Shown: piece after piece, positions 17,501-24,781 of the stretch
Position numbering within the stretch: position 1 is the stretch's first letter
Layout: each line of letters begins with the position of its first letter
Program-made: the position numbers and the translations under genes
From: Streptomyces iconiensis
Lineage (GTDB): Bacteria > Actinomycetota > Actinomycetes > Streptomycetales > Streptomycetaceae
Reading direction: 5' to 3'
DNA length: 64,000 bases
Assembly (NCBI RefSeq): GCF_028657195.3
Contig: NZ_JANCPR020000044.1
Span: 1 to 64,000, forward strand
The notes under the pieces: generated by a model
The model's database searches: none
What the model was told of the DNA's origin: nothing
The model's input: the letters and a program-made list of their open reading frames with translations, nothing else

Positions 17501-17561
17501 GATGCCGGTGCTTCCCGGCTGGCTGTCCTTCACCCAACTGACGCGCAAGGGTGCGCTGTAG
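14556..17561 (+). CDS. Large membrane protein with degenerate kinase-like domain and LPG-synthase/flippase (UPF0104) domain
   Basis: A 1001-residue protein. Residues 1-150 are Pro/Ala/Gly/Glu-rich and probably disordered. Four to five membrane helices follow, then a cytosolic APH/ABC1-like kinase fold (about 355-620) in which the catalytic loop reads HRRLVGDALL and the metal-binding motif reads LTDLRGG, so key residues are partly lost. A charged linker leads to a C-terminal multi-helix domain of the lysylphosphatidylglycerol synthase TM/flippase type (about 710-1000), with FVKLVAPAAVGGVALN and TPGGLGAVEAAL motifs. It probably flips or modifies a lipid. The GTG start at 14556 has only a weak ribosome site and is uncertain. 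Confidence 0.8.
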   Translation: MIRDQDETRAGKRQGEEPLTEGSPAAGSAAPADGSEQDRSPVGSRRERRAFPWWRRRSARPAGSAAPAGAAGSAAGGDTPEEDGPEGATPAKDAPGDDTPANGPSAPTEDPGGPTRKRATETLAPGETLEAVASADRIEIESDEPLLSARVHRPSDLLRLVLGLLGIALVLTVANFAHGTTAGLTEDIKKGTGEAPDLLISLTGLASSIAVLLVPVAFAIERLIKRDGLRIADGVLAAVLAHGASLAVDLWVTQAAPDSLRQALIKASTSGDASNPVHSYLAPVIAYMTAVGMARRPRWRVLLWAVLLLNAFAVLVPGYTTPFSILITILIGWSVAYGTLYAVGTPNVRPTGQTLLAGLRRVGFKPVSALRVEDPTESDRRDHNDRGRRYRVTLEDGPPLDVTVVDREQQAHGFFYRVWRRLALRGITQRRSLQSLRQALEQEALLAYAAIAAGANAPRLIATSELGPDAVMLVYEHIGGRSLDSLPDEEITDGLMRTAWRQVKSLQSRRIAHRRLVGDALLVDRSGAVYLTDLRGGEIAAGDLILRMDVAQFLTTLGLRVGAERAVAAAVDVLGPDAIADSLPLLQPIALSRSTRTTLRRQAKERAQRERQAVIEASRANKEMKAREASTETGPEPEGEPGGRAHRKSLRAEKHAEKKAIDEALEGAREEDMLAQIREQVLLIRPQAPIEPARLERIKPRTLVSFIAGTLAAYFLLTQLSQVPLDRVLAANWAWVGGAVIFSSLTYLCATMSLLGFVPEKVPFWRTVQAQVAGSFVKLVAPAAVGGVALNARFLQRAGVRPGHAVASVGASQLFGLGSHITLLLLFGYITGTEHTPTLSPSRTVIAGLLTAAVLVLIVTAVPALRRFVSDRVRSLFAGVVPRMLDVVQRPQKLLTGVLGMLLLTLAFVMCLDACIRAFGYETSYANLAVVFLTANALGSAAPTPGGLGAVEAALIAALIAFGVPKEVATPAVLLFRLLTLWMPVLPGWLSFTQLTRKGAL

Positions 17562-17926
17562 CGCGCGGGCTCCCTGTAGTACGCCGCCCGTAGTGGCCCG
17601 GCGCGCGGCCGGGCAGCGTGCCGCCAGTGGATGTCCAGTACGCGGCCGGGCAGTCCGTCACCTGTAGGTGACCAGTAGGCGGCCGGGCGGCACGCCACCA
17701 GTGGATGACCACTACGCGGCCAGGCAGTAACGCGCCTCCAGTAGTGGCCCGGCAGCCCGTCGCCGGTACGGGCCGGTGCGGACCGGCAGGGGCCGGTACG
17801 GGCCTGCCACCCGCCCGGCGCGCCTTCCTTGCGCACGGTCACCACCCGTACGCATCACACAGCGCGCTCCGGCGCCGGTCCCGTACGCACGATGAATCTC
17901 CCAGCCATCCGTCGGGAGGACGTCCC
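17562..17926. other. Intergenic region (365 bp) with tandem repeats
   Basis: No gene is supported here. The stretch holds 37-bp tandem repeats (17605-17744), further GGCCGGTACGGG-type short repeats to about 17810, and a ribosome site for the peptidase gene at 17914-17920. Because 37 is not a multiple of three and stops occur in several frames, the repeats are not coding. Confidence 0.7.
17605..17744. repeat. 37-bp tandem repeat, about 3.8 copies
   Basis: Units start at 17605, 17642, 17679 and 17716, each beginning GCGGCCGGGCAG or a one-base variant and ending in CCAGTAC or CCAGTAG; the spacing is exactly 37 bp three times. The fourth unit is shortened to about 28 bp and runs into a partial copy (TGGCCCGGCAG). 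The array lies between the UPF0104 protein and the first peptidase lipoprotein. Confidence 0.85.
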
Positions 17927-19636
17927 ATGCCCGCTCTCCGCTCCGTACGGCCGACCCGCTCCGCGCGGGCGGTGGCAGCGCTGGCCGCGGCGCTCGTGCT
18001 GGCTGCCGCCGGGACGGCGGGATGTGGCGACGACCCGGACCGAGGGCAGAAGCAGGACACGGGGAAGACCGGCAGCACGTCCCGCCCGCCCGCCTCCAAG
18101 TCCGCGTCCAAGAAGACATCGCGGTCCACGCCCCCCTCCACCTCCAGGAGCGCCTCCCCCAGGCGCTCCCCCGCGCTGCCCGACGCGCTGACCCGGCAGC
18201 GCCCCGCGTGGTCGCGCTGCCCCGCGCCGAACGCCGCACAGGGCGAGGACGCCGGGTCGCCCACGCCGCTGCCGGGCGGCGCACGGTGGGAGTGCGCGAA
18301 GCTGAAGGTGCCGCTCGACTACGACAAGCCACAGGGAAAGACCATCGGGGTCGAGATGATCCGCGCCAAGGCGCGCAAGGGCGGCGGGAAGCGCATCGGT
18401 TCCCTGGTGTTCAACTTCGGCGGCCCCGGAGGCTCGGGCGTGGCGACCCTGCCGTCGTTCGCGGACGACTACGCCAGGCTGCGCGGGCGCTACGACCTGG
18501 TCAGCTTCGATCCGCGCGGAGTGGGGCGCAGCGAGGGCGTCAACTGTCTGAGCGACAAGAAGCTGGACGCCTACTTCGCGGCCGACTCGACGCCCGACAC
18601 CAAGAACGAGGAGAAGGGGCTCTTCGCCCGCCAGGGCTCCTTCGCGGACGGCTGCGAGAAGAAGGCGGCCGACCGCCTCCCCCACCTCACCACCGAGAAC
18701 ACCGCCCGTGACATGGACCTCATGCGACATGTGCTCGGCGACAGGAAACTGCACTACTTCGGCATCTCCTACGGCACCGAACTGGGCGGCGTCTACGCGC
18801 ACCTGTACCCCGACAAGGTCGGCCGCGCGGTCTTCGACGCCGTCGTCGACCCGACGTCCTCGCCCGTGCGGGGCGCGCTCAGCCAGACGGGCGGCTTTCA
18901 GCTCGCGCTGGACAACTACCTCAAGGACTGCGCTTCACGGGGCGGAAGCTGTCCGGTCGGAGAGGACCCGGAGGAGGGCAAGCAGCAGATCTCCGAGCTG
19001 CTCACCCAGCTCGACGCCGAGCCGTTGCCGACCGACAGCGGTCGCAAGCTGACCGAATCGCTCGCCCAGGGAGGCATCGCGCAGTCCCTGTACTCCAAGG
19101 ACATGTGGGAGATGCTCTCGCAGGGCCTGGAGGAGGCCATGACGGACCGCAACGGCACCACGCTGCTGATGCTCGCGGACGCGCTCAACGGCCGTAACCA
19201 GAACGGCACCTACAGCACGCTCCAGTCCTCGCTGACGGCGATCAGCTGCGCCGACGCCAAGCAGCGCTACACGGCGGACGACATCAGGTCCAGGCTCCCG
19301 GACTTCACCCACGCCTCCCCCGTCTTCGGCCCCATGTCGGCCTGGGGTCTCGTGCAGTGTCACGACTGGCCGGTCAAGGGCCAGTGGAAGGCACCCACGG
19401 TGGGTGCGCAGGGCTCCGACCCGATCCTTCTGGTGGGCACGACGGGCGACCCCGCGACTCCCTACGGGGGCACCCGCAACATGAAGAAGCAACTCGGCGA
19501 GGGCGTCGGCGTGGAACTCACCTACAGGGGCGAGGGGCACGGCGCGTACGACAGCAAGGACAAGTGCGTGCGCGCCCGTGTCGACGGCTACTTGCTGAAC
19601 GGCAAGGTTCCCGCCGACGGCAGCACCTGCGCATGA
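17927..19636 (+). CDS. Secreted S33 alpha/beta-hydrolase peptidase, lipoprotein (first of tandem pair)
   Basis: A 569-residue protein starting at ATG 17927 behind GGGAGGA. The N-terminus is a signal peptide (RSVRPTRSARAVAALAAAL) ending in a lipobox-like TAGC, so it is probably membrane-anchored outside the cell. The oxyanion region NFGGPGGSG, nucleophile elbow GISYGTE, late acid region GTTGDPATPY and histidine GEGHGAYD form the catalytic set of the tripeptidyl aminopeptidase family with a TAP-like C-terminal domain. Such enzymes trim peptides during growth or development. A Lys/Ser/Pro-rich spacer follows the lipobox. The next gene is a clear paralogue, indicating tandem duplication. Confidence 0.88.
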   Translation: MPALRSVRPTRSARAVAALAAALVLAAAGTAGCGDDPDRGQKQDTGKTGSTSRPPASKSASKKTSRSTPPSTSRSASPRRSPALPDALTRQRPAWSRCPAPNAAQGEDAGSPTPLPGGARWECAKLKVPLDYDKPQGKTIGVEMIRAKARKGGGKRIGSLVFNFGGPGGSGVATLPSFADDYARLRGRYDLVSFDPRGVGRSEGVNCLSDKKLDAYFAADSTPDTKNEEKGLFARQGSFADGCEKKAADRLPHLTTENTARDMDLMRHVLGDRKLHYFGISYGTELGGVYAHLYPDKVGRAVFDAVVDPTSSPVRGALSQTGGFQLALDNYLKDCASRGGSCPVGEDPEEGKQQISELLTQLDAEPLPTDSGRKLTESLAQGGIAQSLYSKDMWEMLSQGLEEAMTDRNGTTLLMLADALNGRNQNGTYSTLQSSLTAISCADAKQRYTADDIRSRLPDFTHASPVFGPMSAWGLVQCHDWPVKGQWKAPTVGAQGSDPILLVGTTGDPATPYGGTRNMKKQLGEGVGVELTYRGEGHGAYDSKDKCVRARVDGYLLNGKVPADGSTCA

Positions 19637-19725
19637 CCCGAGACCGCCGTGCGGTGCGCGGCGTACGTAAAGTGCCGTACAGGGAAGGTCCGTACGGTCG
19701 GTGGGGTTCGGGGAGGGACATCACG

Positions 19726-21420
19726 ATGTCGGCAGGTATGTCCGCATGGGTACGGCGGGGCCTGGCACGCGAACGCGACGCCAGTGGTGCGCACGGCAGA
19801 AGCGCGCACACAGGAGGTGCGCGAAGGGCCGGTTCCGTACCGCGCGGTGCCGCGCTCCTGGCCGCTGCCGCACTGGTGCTCACGGGGTGCACGGACGGCG
19901 GCGGGGACCCCGAACGGACCGGCAAGGGGCCAGGTGAGCAATCCAGCGAGGGCGGCCCGGCCGCACCCGGTGGGGGCAAGCTCGCCTGGAAGTCCTGCCC
20001 GGGGCCGACCGCGAAGCAGTACCAGGTGCGCACCGCACCGGAGCAGCTGCCCGACGGCACCTCCTGGCAGTGCGCCAAGCTGCGGGTGCCGCTCGACCAC
20101 GGCAAGCCGGACGGCACGCACATCGACCTCGCCGTCGTCCGCGCACAGGCCGCCAAGAAGGCGCGCTCGCAGGGCAAGCACAAGGGTTCCCTGGTCTTCA
20201 ACTTCGGTGGCCCCGGAGGCTCCGGCGTCGCCGTGCTGCCGCTGACGGCGCCCAAGAGCTACGAGAAGCTGCGTGAGGGCTACGACCTGGTGAGCTTCGA
20301 CCCGCGCGGAGTCGGCGAGAGCGCGGGCGTGAAGTGCCGTACGGACAAGCAGGCGGACGCGGATTTCGCCGCCGACACCACCCCGGACAGCCCGGCCGAG
20401 GAGAAGGCGCTGCTCGCCCTCCAGAAGGAGTCCGTAGCGAGCTGCGAGAAGCGCGCCGGCAAGGTACTGCCGCATCTGACCACCGAGAACACGGCCCGCG
20501 ACATGGACCTGCTGCGGGCCGCTCTCGGTGAGGAGCGGCTGAACTACTTCGGCATCTCCTACGGGGCGCAGCTCGGTGGCGTCTACGCGCACCTGTTCCC
20601 CGAGCGCGTCGGCCGTACGGTCCTGGACGCGCCGGTCGACCCCACGCTGGGCATGCGTGAGATGGCCGTCCGCCAGACCGCCGGCTTCCAGCACGCGCTG
20701 GACAACTACCTCAGGGACTGCGCCGAGAAGCTGCCCCGCTGCCCCATGGGCAAGGACCCCAAGAAGGGTCCTGAGCAGCTGAGCGCACTGCTCAAGAAGA
20801 TCGACAAGAAACCCCTGTCCACGGCTTCGGGCCGGAAGGTGACCGAGTCGCTGGCGCTGACGGGCATCGGGGCCTCGCTGTACTCGCAGGAGACCTGGAT
20901 GCCGCTGAGCATGGCCCTCCAGGAGGCCAAGAACGGCAAGGGAGACACCCTGCTCACCCTCGCCGACGCCTACACGGGCAGGGGCGAGGACGGCAAGTAC
21001 ACGAACTCCCAGGAGGCCGGTACAGCGATCAACTGCGCCGACAGCAAGACCCGTTACACGCCCCAGGAGGCCAAGAAGTACACATCCGACTTCCGCGCGG
21101 CCTCGCCGGTCTTCGGGCCCTCCCAGGTGTGGGGACTGGCCATGTGCGACGGCTGGCCGGTACGGGGCAGCAGCGACAGGGTCGAGGTCGGCACGGAGAG
21201 CGACGCGCCGATCGTCGTGCTGGGTAACACGGGCGACCCCGCGACGCCGTACGCCGGTGCGCGCAAGATGACCGACGCGATCGGCGGCGGCGCACGCCTG
21301 GTGACCTACAAGGGCGAGGGCCACAGCTCCTACGACGCGGGTGACACCTGCGTGAAGGCCGCCGTCGACGGCTTTCTCCTGGACGGCAAGGCACCCAGGG
21401 GCGGCACTGTCTGCCCCTGA
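19726..21420 (+). CDS. Secreted S33 alpha/beta-hydrolase peptidase, lipoprotein (second of tandem pair)
   Basis: A 564-residue paralogue of the preceding gene, 89 bp downstream. ATG 19726 is preceded by GGGAGGGA. A long signal peptide ends in the canonical lipobox LTGC. NFGGPGGSG, GISYGAQ, GNTGDPATPY and GEGHSSYD match the first copy, and the two align along nearly their whole length. Small differences around the substrate cleft suggest different peptide preference, which is inference. The gene ends before a strong hairpin (21450-21482) shared with convergent moeZ. Confidence 0.88.
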   Translation: MSAGMSAWVRRGLARERDASGAHGRSAHTGGARRAGSVPRGAALLAAAALVLTGCTDGGGDPERTGKGPGEQSSEGGPAAPGGGKLAWKSCPGPTAKQYQVRTAPEQLPDGTSWQCAKLRVPLDHGKPDGTHIDLAVVRAQAAKKARSQGKHKGSLVFNFGGPGGSGVAVLPLTAPKSYEKLREGYDLVSFDPRGVGESAGVKCRTDKQADADFAADTTPDSPAEEKALLALQKESVASCEKRAGKVLPHLTTENTARDMDLLRAALGEERLNYFGISYGAQLGGVYAHLFPERVGRTVLDAPVDPTLGMREMAVRQTAGFQHALDNYLRDCAEKLPRCPMGKDPKKGPEQLSALLKKIDKKPLSTASGRKVTESLALTGIGASLYSQETWMPLSMALQEAKNGKGDTLLTLADAYTGRGEDGKYTNSQEAGTAINCADSKTRYTPQEAKKYTSDFRAASPVFGPSQVWGLAMCDGWPVRGSSDRVEVGTESDAPIVVLGNTGDPATPYAGARKMTDAIGGGARLVTYKGEGHSSYDAGDTCVKAAVDGFLLDGKAPRGGTVCP

Positions 21421-21449
21421 CCGGGCCGCCTGTGGTGCGCGAGAACGCC

Positions 21450-21482
21450 GAAGGCCCGTACGCGTGGTGCGTACGGGCCTTC
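21450..21482. terminator. Bidirectional terminator hairpin
   Basis: GAAGGCCCGTAC (21450-21461) pairs perfectly with GTACGGGCCTTC (21471-21482) around a 9-nt loop, between the convergent peptidase and moeZ genes. TTCGTTC follows on the plus strand. Confidence 0.75.
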
Positions 21483-21571
21483 GTTCCGGGTCGCGTGCGA
21501 CCACGTGTGCGCCTGTGCCGGTCGCGGGCCCGCGCCGGTGGCGGGCTGCCGCGCCGGTGGACGGGCTCGGG

Positions 21572-22750
21572 TCAGTAGACGGGCTTGTCGGGCTCGATCT
21601 GGTTGACCCAGCCGATGACCCCGCCGCCGACGTGCACGGCGTCGGAGAACCCCGCGTTCTTCAGCACGGCCAGGACCTCGGCCGAGCGGACGCCCGTCTT
21701 GCAGTGCAGGACGATCTTCTTGTCCTGCGGCAGGTCCTGGAGCGCGTTGCCCATCAGGAACTCGTTCTTCGGGATGAGCCGCGCGCCGGGGATCGAGACG
21801 ATCTCGTACTCGTTCTGCTCGCGGACGTCGATGACGTCGATGCTCTCGCCCTCGTCCATCCACTCCTTGAGCTGCTTGGGAGTGATGGTGGCCCCGGCCG
21901 CGGCCTCCTGCGCCTCGTCGGAGACGACGCCGCAGAACGCCTCGTAGTCGATCAGCTCGGTGACCGTCGCGTTCGGGCCGCACACCGCGCAGTCGGGGTC
22001 CTTGCGGACCTTGACCTGGCGGTAGGTCATCTCCAGCGCGTCGTAAATCATCAGACGCCCGACCAGGGGGTCACCGATGCCGGCGAGCAGCTTGATGGCC
22101 TCGGTCACCTGGATCGACCCGACGGAGGCGCACAGCACGCCCAGGACGCCGCCCTCGGCGCAGCTCGGCACCATGCCGGGCGGCGGGGGCTCGGGGTACA
22201 GGCAGCGGTAGCAGGGGCCGTGCGCGCTCCAGAAGACGCTGGCCTGGCCGTCGAAGCGGTAGATGGAGCCCCATACGTACGGCTTGTCCAGCAGTACGCA
22301 CGCGTCGTTGACCAAGTAGCGGGTGGCGAAGTTGTCCGTGCCGTCCACGATCAGGTCGTACTGCGCGAAGATCTCCATCACGTTCGAGGAGTCGAGGCGC
22401 TCCTCGTGGATGTTGACCTGGGTGAACGGGTTGATCCCGAGCACCGTGTCCTTGGCCGACTCGGCCTTGGGGCGGCCGATGTCCGCCTGGCTGTGGATGA
22501 TCTGGCGCTGGAGGTTCGACTCGTCGACCTCGTCGAACTCCACGATGCCGAGCGTCCCGACGCCGGCCGCCGCCATGTACATCAGCGCCGGCGACCCGAG
22601 CCCGCCGGCGCCCACACAGAGCACCTTCGCGTTCTTCAGGCGCTTCTGTCCGTCCATCCCGACGTCCGGGATGATCAGGTGGCGCGAGTACCTGCGGACC
22701 TCGTCGACGGTGAGCTCGTCGGCTGGCTCGACCAGGGGTGGCAGTGACAC
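21572..22750 (-). CDS. moeZ: MoeZ: sulfur-carrier adenylyltransferase/sulfurtransferase
   Basis: A 392-residue two-domain enzyme. The N-terminal ThiF/MoeB-like domain has GAGGLGSP nucleotide-binding glycines, the DEVDESNLQRQ signature and zinc-binding CYRC and CAVC pairs. The C-terminal rhodanese domain carries the persulfide cysteine in VLHCKTGVRS. MoeZ adenylates the C-terminus of sulfur carrier proteins (MoaD, ThiS, CysO types) and loads sulfur, serving molybdopterin, thiamine and cysteine pathways and, in some actinomycetes, secondary metabolites. GTG start at 22750. It follows the polysaccharide-type operon by 84 bp on the same strand but is not obviously part of it. Confidence 0.95.
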   Translation of the reverse strand: MSLPPLVEPADELTVDEVRRYSRHLIIPDVGMDGQKRLKNAKVLCVGAGGLGSPALMYMAAAGVGTLGIVEFDEVDESNLQRQIIHSQADIGRPKAESAKDTVLGINPFTQVNIHEERLDSSNVMEIFAQYDLIVDGTDNFATRYLVNDACVLLDKPYVWGSIYRFDGQASVFWSAHGPCYRCLYPEPPPPGMVPSCAEGGVLGVLCASVGSIQVTEAIKLLAGIGDPLVGRLMIYDALEMTYRQVKVRKDPDCAVCGPNATVTELIDYEAFCGVVSDEAQEAAAGATITPKQLKEWMDEGESIDVIDVREQNEYEIVSIPGARLIPKNEFLMGNALQDLPQDKKIVLHCKTGVRSAEVLAVLKNAGFSDAVHVGGGVIGWVNQIEPDKPVY

Positions 22751-22834
22751 GGGGACTCCGTTGGTCGGTGGGACGTACGGGGAACCACCCGCGCGGGGGC
22801 GGGTTTTCCTCTCGTAACACTGCCACGCCCGATC

Positions 22835-23632
22835 TCATTCCGAGACACCTGGTCCAACGCGCGAGACGAGTTCGTCCCAGTAGCCGGGCAGCGCGTCCCA
22901 GGGCTCCTGACCTCGGCACCGTGTCCTGTCCGTGAAGCAGACCGTGCCGGCGCCCTGCCAGCGGGCGATCCGCAGCGCCTCTTCCAGGTGGGTGCGGGGC
23001 AGCGAGTGCACCAAGTGGCAGAAGCGCTCGGGTGGATGGCCCGCCGTCCACTCCTCCGCCTGCGACCAGCGGTAGTCGGCCCAGCTCCCGGAGAACGTGA
23101 CCAGCTGGTCGCCGCACTCCGCGTACCCCTCGTGGGGATGCGTCCCATGGGACAGAACGATGTGTCCCGCCTCACACAGGGCACGCAGGGTGGTCACCGC
23201 GCGGCTGGTCTCCGGAAGCAGCGCACTGCTGGAGGGGCACCGCGACACGTAGAAGCCGTCCACGCGGTACCACTCCAGGAAGCGGTGCGCCTCGGAGACC
23301 AGGTCGCCGAGCGTCCGCGCACCGTCCCGCATGTCGAGATGCCCGAGTACGGCGACCCCGGAGGCGCGCAGTGCGCAGGCGGCGGGCGCGCAGTACGGGT
23401 CGGGGCGCGAACCGGGCCCGCCTGCGATGTCGAGCACGGCCCACCGCAGTGGTCCCGTACGCCCCCTGGGGCCGGGGAGCGCACCGAGGCCGGGCCGGGC
23501 CAGCTCGCCCCACTCCATGGGCGCCAGCATCGGGTGGGCACAGCCGGGAACGCCCAGCGTCAGGCGCTCTCTTCGCCCTCCGGCGGCGCCGCCCAGCGGC
23601 GGCGCTTCACCCGGCGTCGTCAGATACGGCAC
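22835..23632 (-). CDS. Spherulin-4-type glycoside hydrolase-like protein (GH135/GH114-like)
   Basis: A 265-residue protein resembling the spherulation-specific family 4 proteins. Residues 60-135 show the expected pattern: a DIAGGPGSRPDP strand-loop, GVAVLGHLDM, R-TLGDL, then RFLEWYRVDGFYVSRCP. Members of this fold (Sph3, and the more distant PelA hydrolase domain) cleave GalNAc-containing exopolysaccharides. No signal peptide is evident, unlike typical Sph3. The usual acidic residue after DGFY is replaced by S-R-C, so activity is uncertain. GTG start at 23632 overlaps the epimerase stop by 13 bp, indicating translational coupling. Confidence 0.7.
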   Translation of the reverse strand: MPYLTTPGEAPPLGGAAGGRRERLTLGVPGCAHPMLAPMEWGELARPGLGALPGPRGRTGPLRWAVLDIAGGPGSRPDPYCAPAACALRASGVAVLGHLDMRDGARTLGDLVSEAHRFLEWYRVDGFYVSRCPSSSALLPETSRAVTTLRALCEAGHIVLSHGTHPHEGYAECGDQLVTFSGSWADYRWSQAEEWTAGHPPERFCHLVHSLPRTHLEEALRIARWQGAGTVCFTDRTRCRGQEPWDALPGYWDELVSRVGPGVSE

Positions 23633-24606
23633 GCCGCCTCCATCCAGATGTCGGCCAGCGACTCCTCCAGCCCGATGCGGGGCCGCCAGCCCAGCCGGTC
23701 ACGTGCCGTACGCACGTCTGCCTGCTGCCAGCTCCCGCAGCCGTCCGGGTACGGGTAGGCGCCCGGCGGAGGCACGTGCTGCGCGTGCGCCTGCGCGGGT
23801 ACGACCGGCGCGTTCCCCGGGTTGCCCTCGCCCCCGGCCGGCCCGGCGGTGCCCGTACCGTGCTCGTGCACGGCGCCGGTGTACCCGGCGACGCGTGCGA
23901 GCAGCGAGGCGGCGTCGCGCAGCCTTACGGCACGGCCTGTGCCGATGTTGACGACCCCTTGCGCCGCTGAGAGCGAGGCGGCGTGCACGGCGCGGGCGAT
24001 GTCCCGTACGTCCACGAAGTCCCGCTGCACGCCCAGACCGCTGAGCTTCAGCTCACCGTCCCCCTGCTGCATCGTGCGCCGCATCGCCTCGGCCAGCCTC
24101 CCCAGGGGCGAACCCGCGGGTGTGCCGGGCCCGATGGGCGAGAAGACGCGCAGCACGACGGCGTCCAGGCCCGAGGCGAGAACCAGCTCGGTCCCCGCCA
24201 GCTTGCTCACGCCGTACGGTCCTCCGGGGCGCGGCACGGCGTCCTCACCCGTGGAGGAGCCGGACTGGGAGGGGCCGTACTCGGCGGCGCAGCCCAGGTG
24301 CACCAGCCGGGCGCCGCACCCGCTGCGGCGCAGCGACTCACAGACCGTGGCGGTCGCCACGGCGTTGTGCCGGATCAGCTCGCGCCCGCCGCCCCTGGTG
24401 GCACCCGCGCAGTTGACGACGACGCCCGGGTGCACGGCGTCCAGGAAGCGCGTCAGCGCCCCCGGGCTGCCGGTGGACAGGTCGAACCGTACGTCCGCCT
24501 CGTCGCTCCTGCCGAGCGCGGTGAGCTGGACGGCGGGGTCGGCCAGCAGCCGGTCGGCGACGAAACGGCCGAGGTAGCCGGTGGCTCCCAGCAGCAGCAC
24601 TCTCAT
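23620..24606 (-). CDS. NAD-dependent epimerase/dehydratase (extended SDR, nucleotide-sugar type)
   Basis: A 328-residue Rossmann enzyme: GATGYLG at 7-13 binds NAD, VVNCAGATRGG marks the cofactor strand, and YGVSKLAGTE carries the catalytic Tyr and Lys. Extended SDRs of this size usually epimerise or dehydrate UDP- or dTDP-sugars. A short Gly/His-rich insertion (HEHGTGTAGPAGG) lies in the C-terminal substrate domain. The start ATG 24606 overlaps the stop of a 32-codon ORF (ATGA), and its own stop overlaps the spherulin-like gene. The likely role is sugar-nucleotide supply for the upstream glycosyltransferase. Confidence 0.88.
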   Translation of the reverse strand: MRVLLLGATGYLGRFVADRLLADPAVQLTALGRSDEADVRFDLSTGSPGALTRFLDAVHPGVVVNCAGATRGGGRELIRHNAVATATVCESLRRSGCGARLVHLGCAAEYGPSQSGSSTGEDAVPRPGGPYGVSKLAGTELVLASGLDAVVLRVFSPIGPGTPAGSPLGRLAEAMRRTMQQGDGELKLSGLGVQRDFVDVRDIARAVHAASLSAAQGVVNIGTGRAVRLRDAASLLARVAGYTGAVHEHGTGTAGPAGGEGNPGNAPVVPAQAHAQHVPPPGAYPYPDGCGSWQQADVRTARDRLGWRPRIGLEESLADIWMEAACRI

Positions 24607-24701
24607 CGTGTGCCCTCCTGGTCTCCGGCCGGGCCAGGCCGCCGGTCTTCTGGGCCGGTCAGCGACCGGGTGTTTCGGGGTCCCAACTGCGCGCTGGTCA
24701 T
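24603..24701 (-). CDS. 32-codon ORF coupled to the epimerase gene
   Basis: ATG at 24701 follows AAGGAG at ideal spacing. The 32-residue product (beginning MTSAQLGPRNTRSL) is hydrophilic with no signal or membrane segment. Its TGA overlaps the ATG of the epimerase as ATGA, so it could serve to deliver ribosomes to the epimerase, or be a small protein in its own right. It starts 80 bp after the membrane-protein gene. Support comes from the ribosome site and overlap only. Confidence 0.55.
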   Translation of the reverse strand: MTSAQLGPRNTRSLTGPEDRRPGPAGDQEGTR

Positions 24702-24781
24702 GCGGTCTTGCTCCTTGTCGGTGTCACACGGGCGGTGGTGTCGTCCCGTGCCGGAACGGTGAACGGAGGGCGGGGCCGCTG

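Noticed and set aside
17530..17845. Minus-strand frames across the 37-bp repeat
   Set aside because: The unit length is not a multiple of three, so the translated repeat changes frame between copies.
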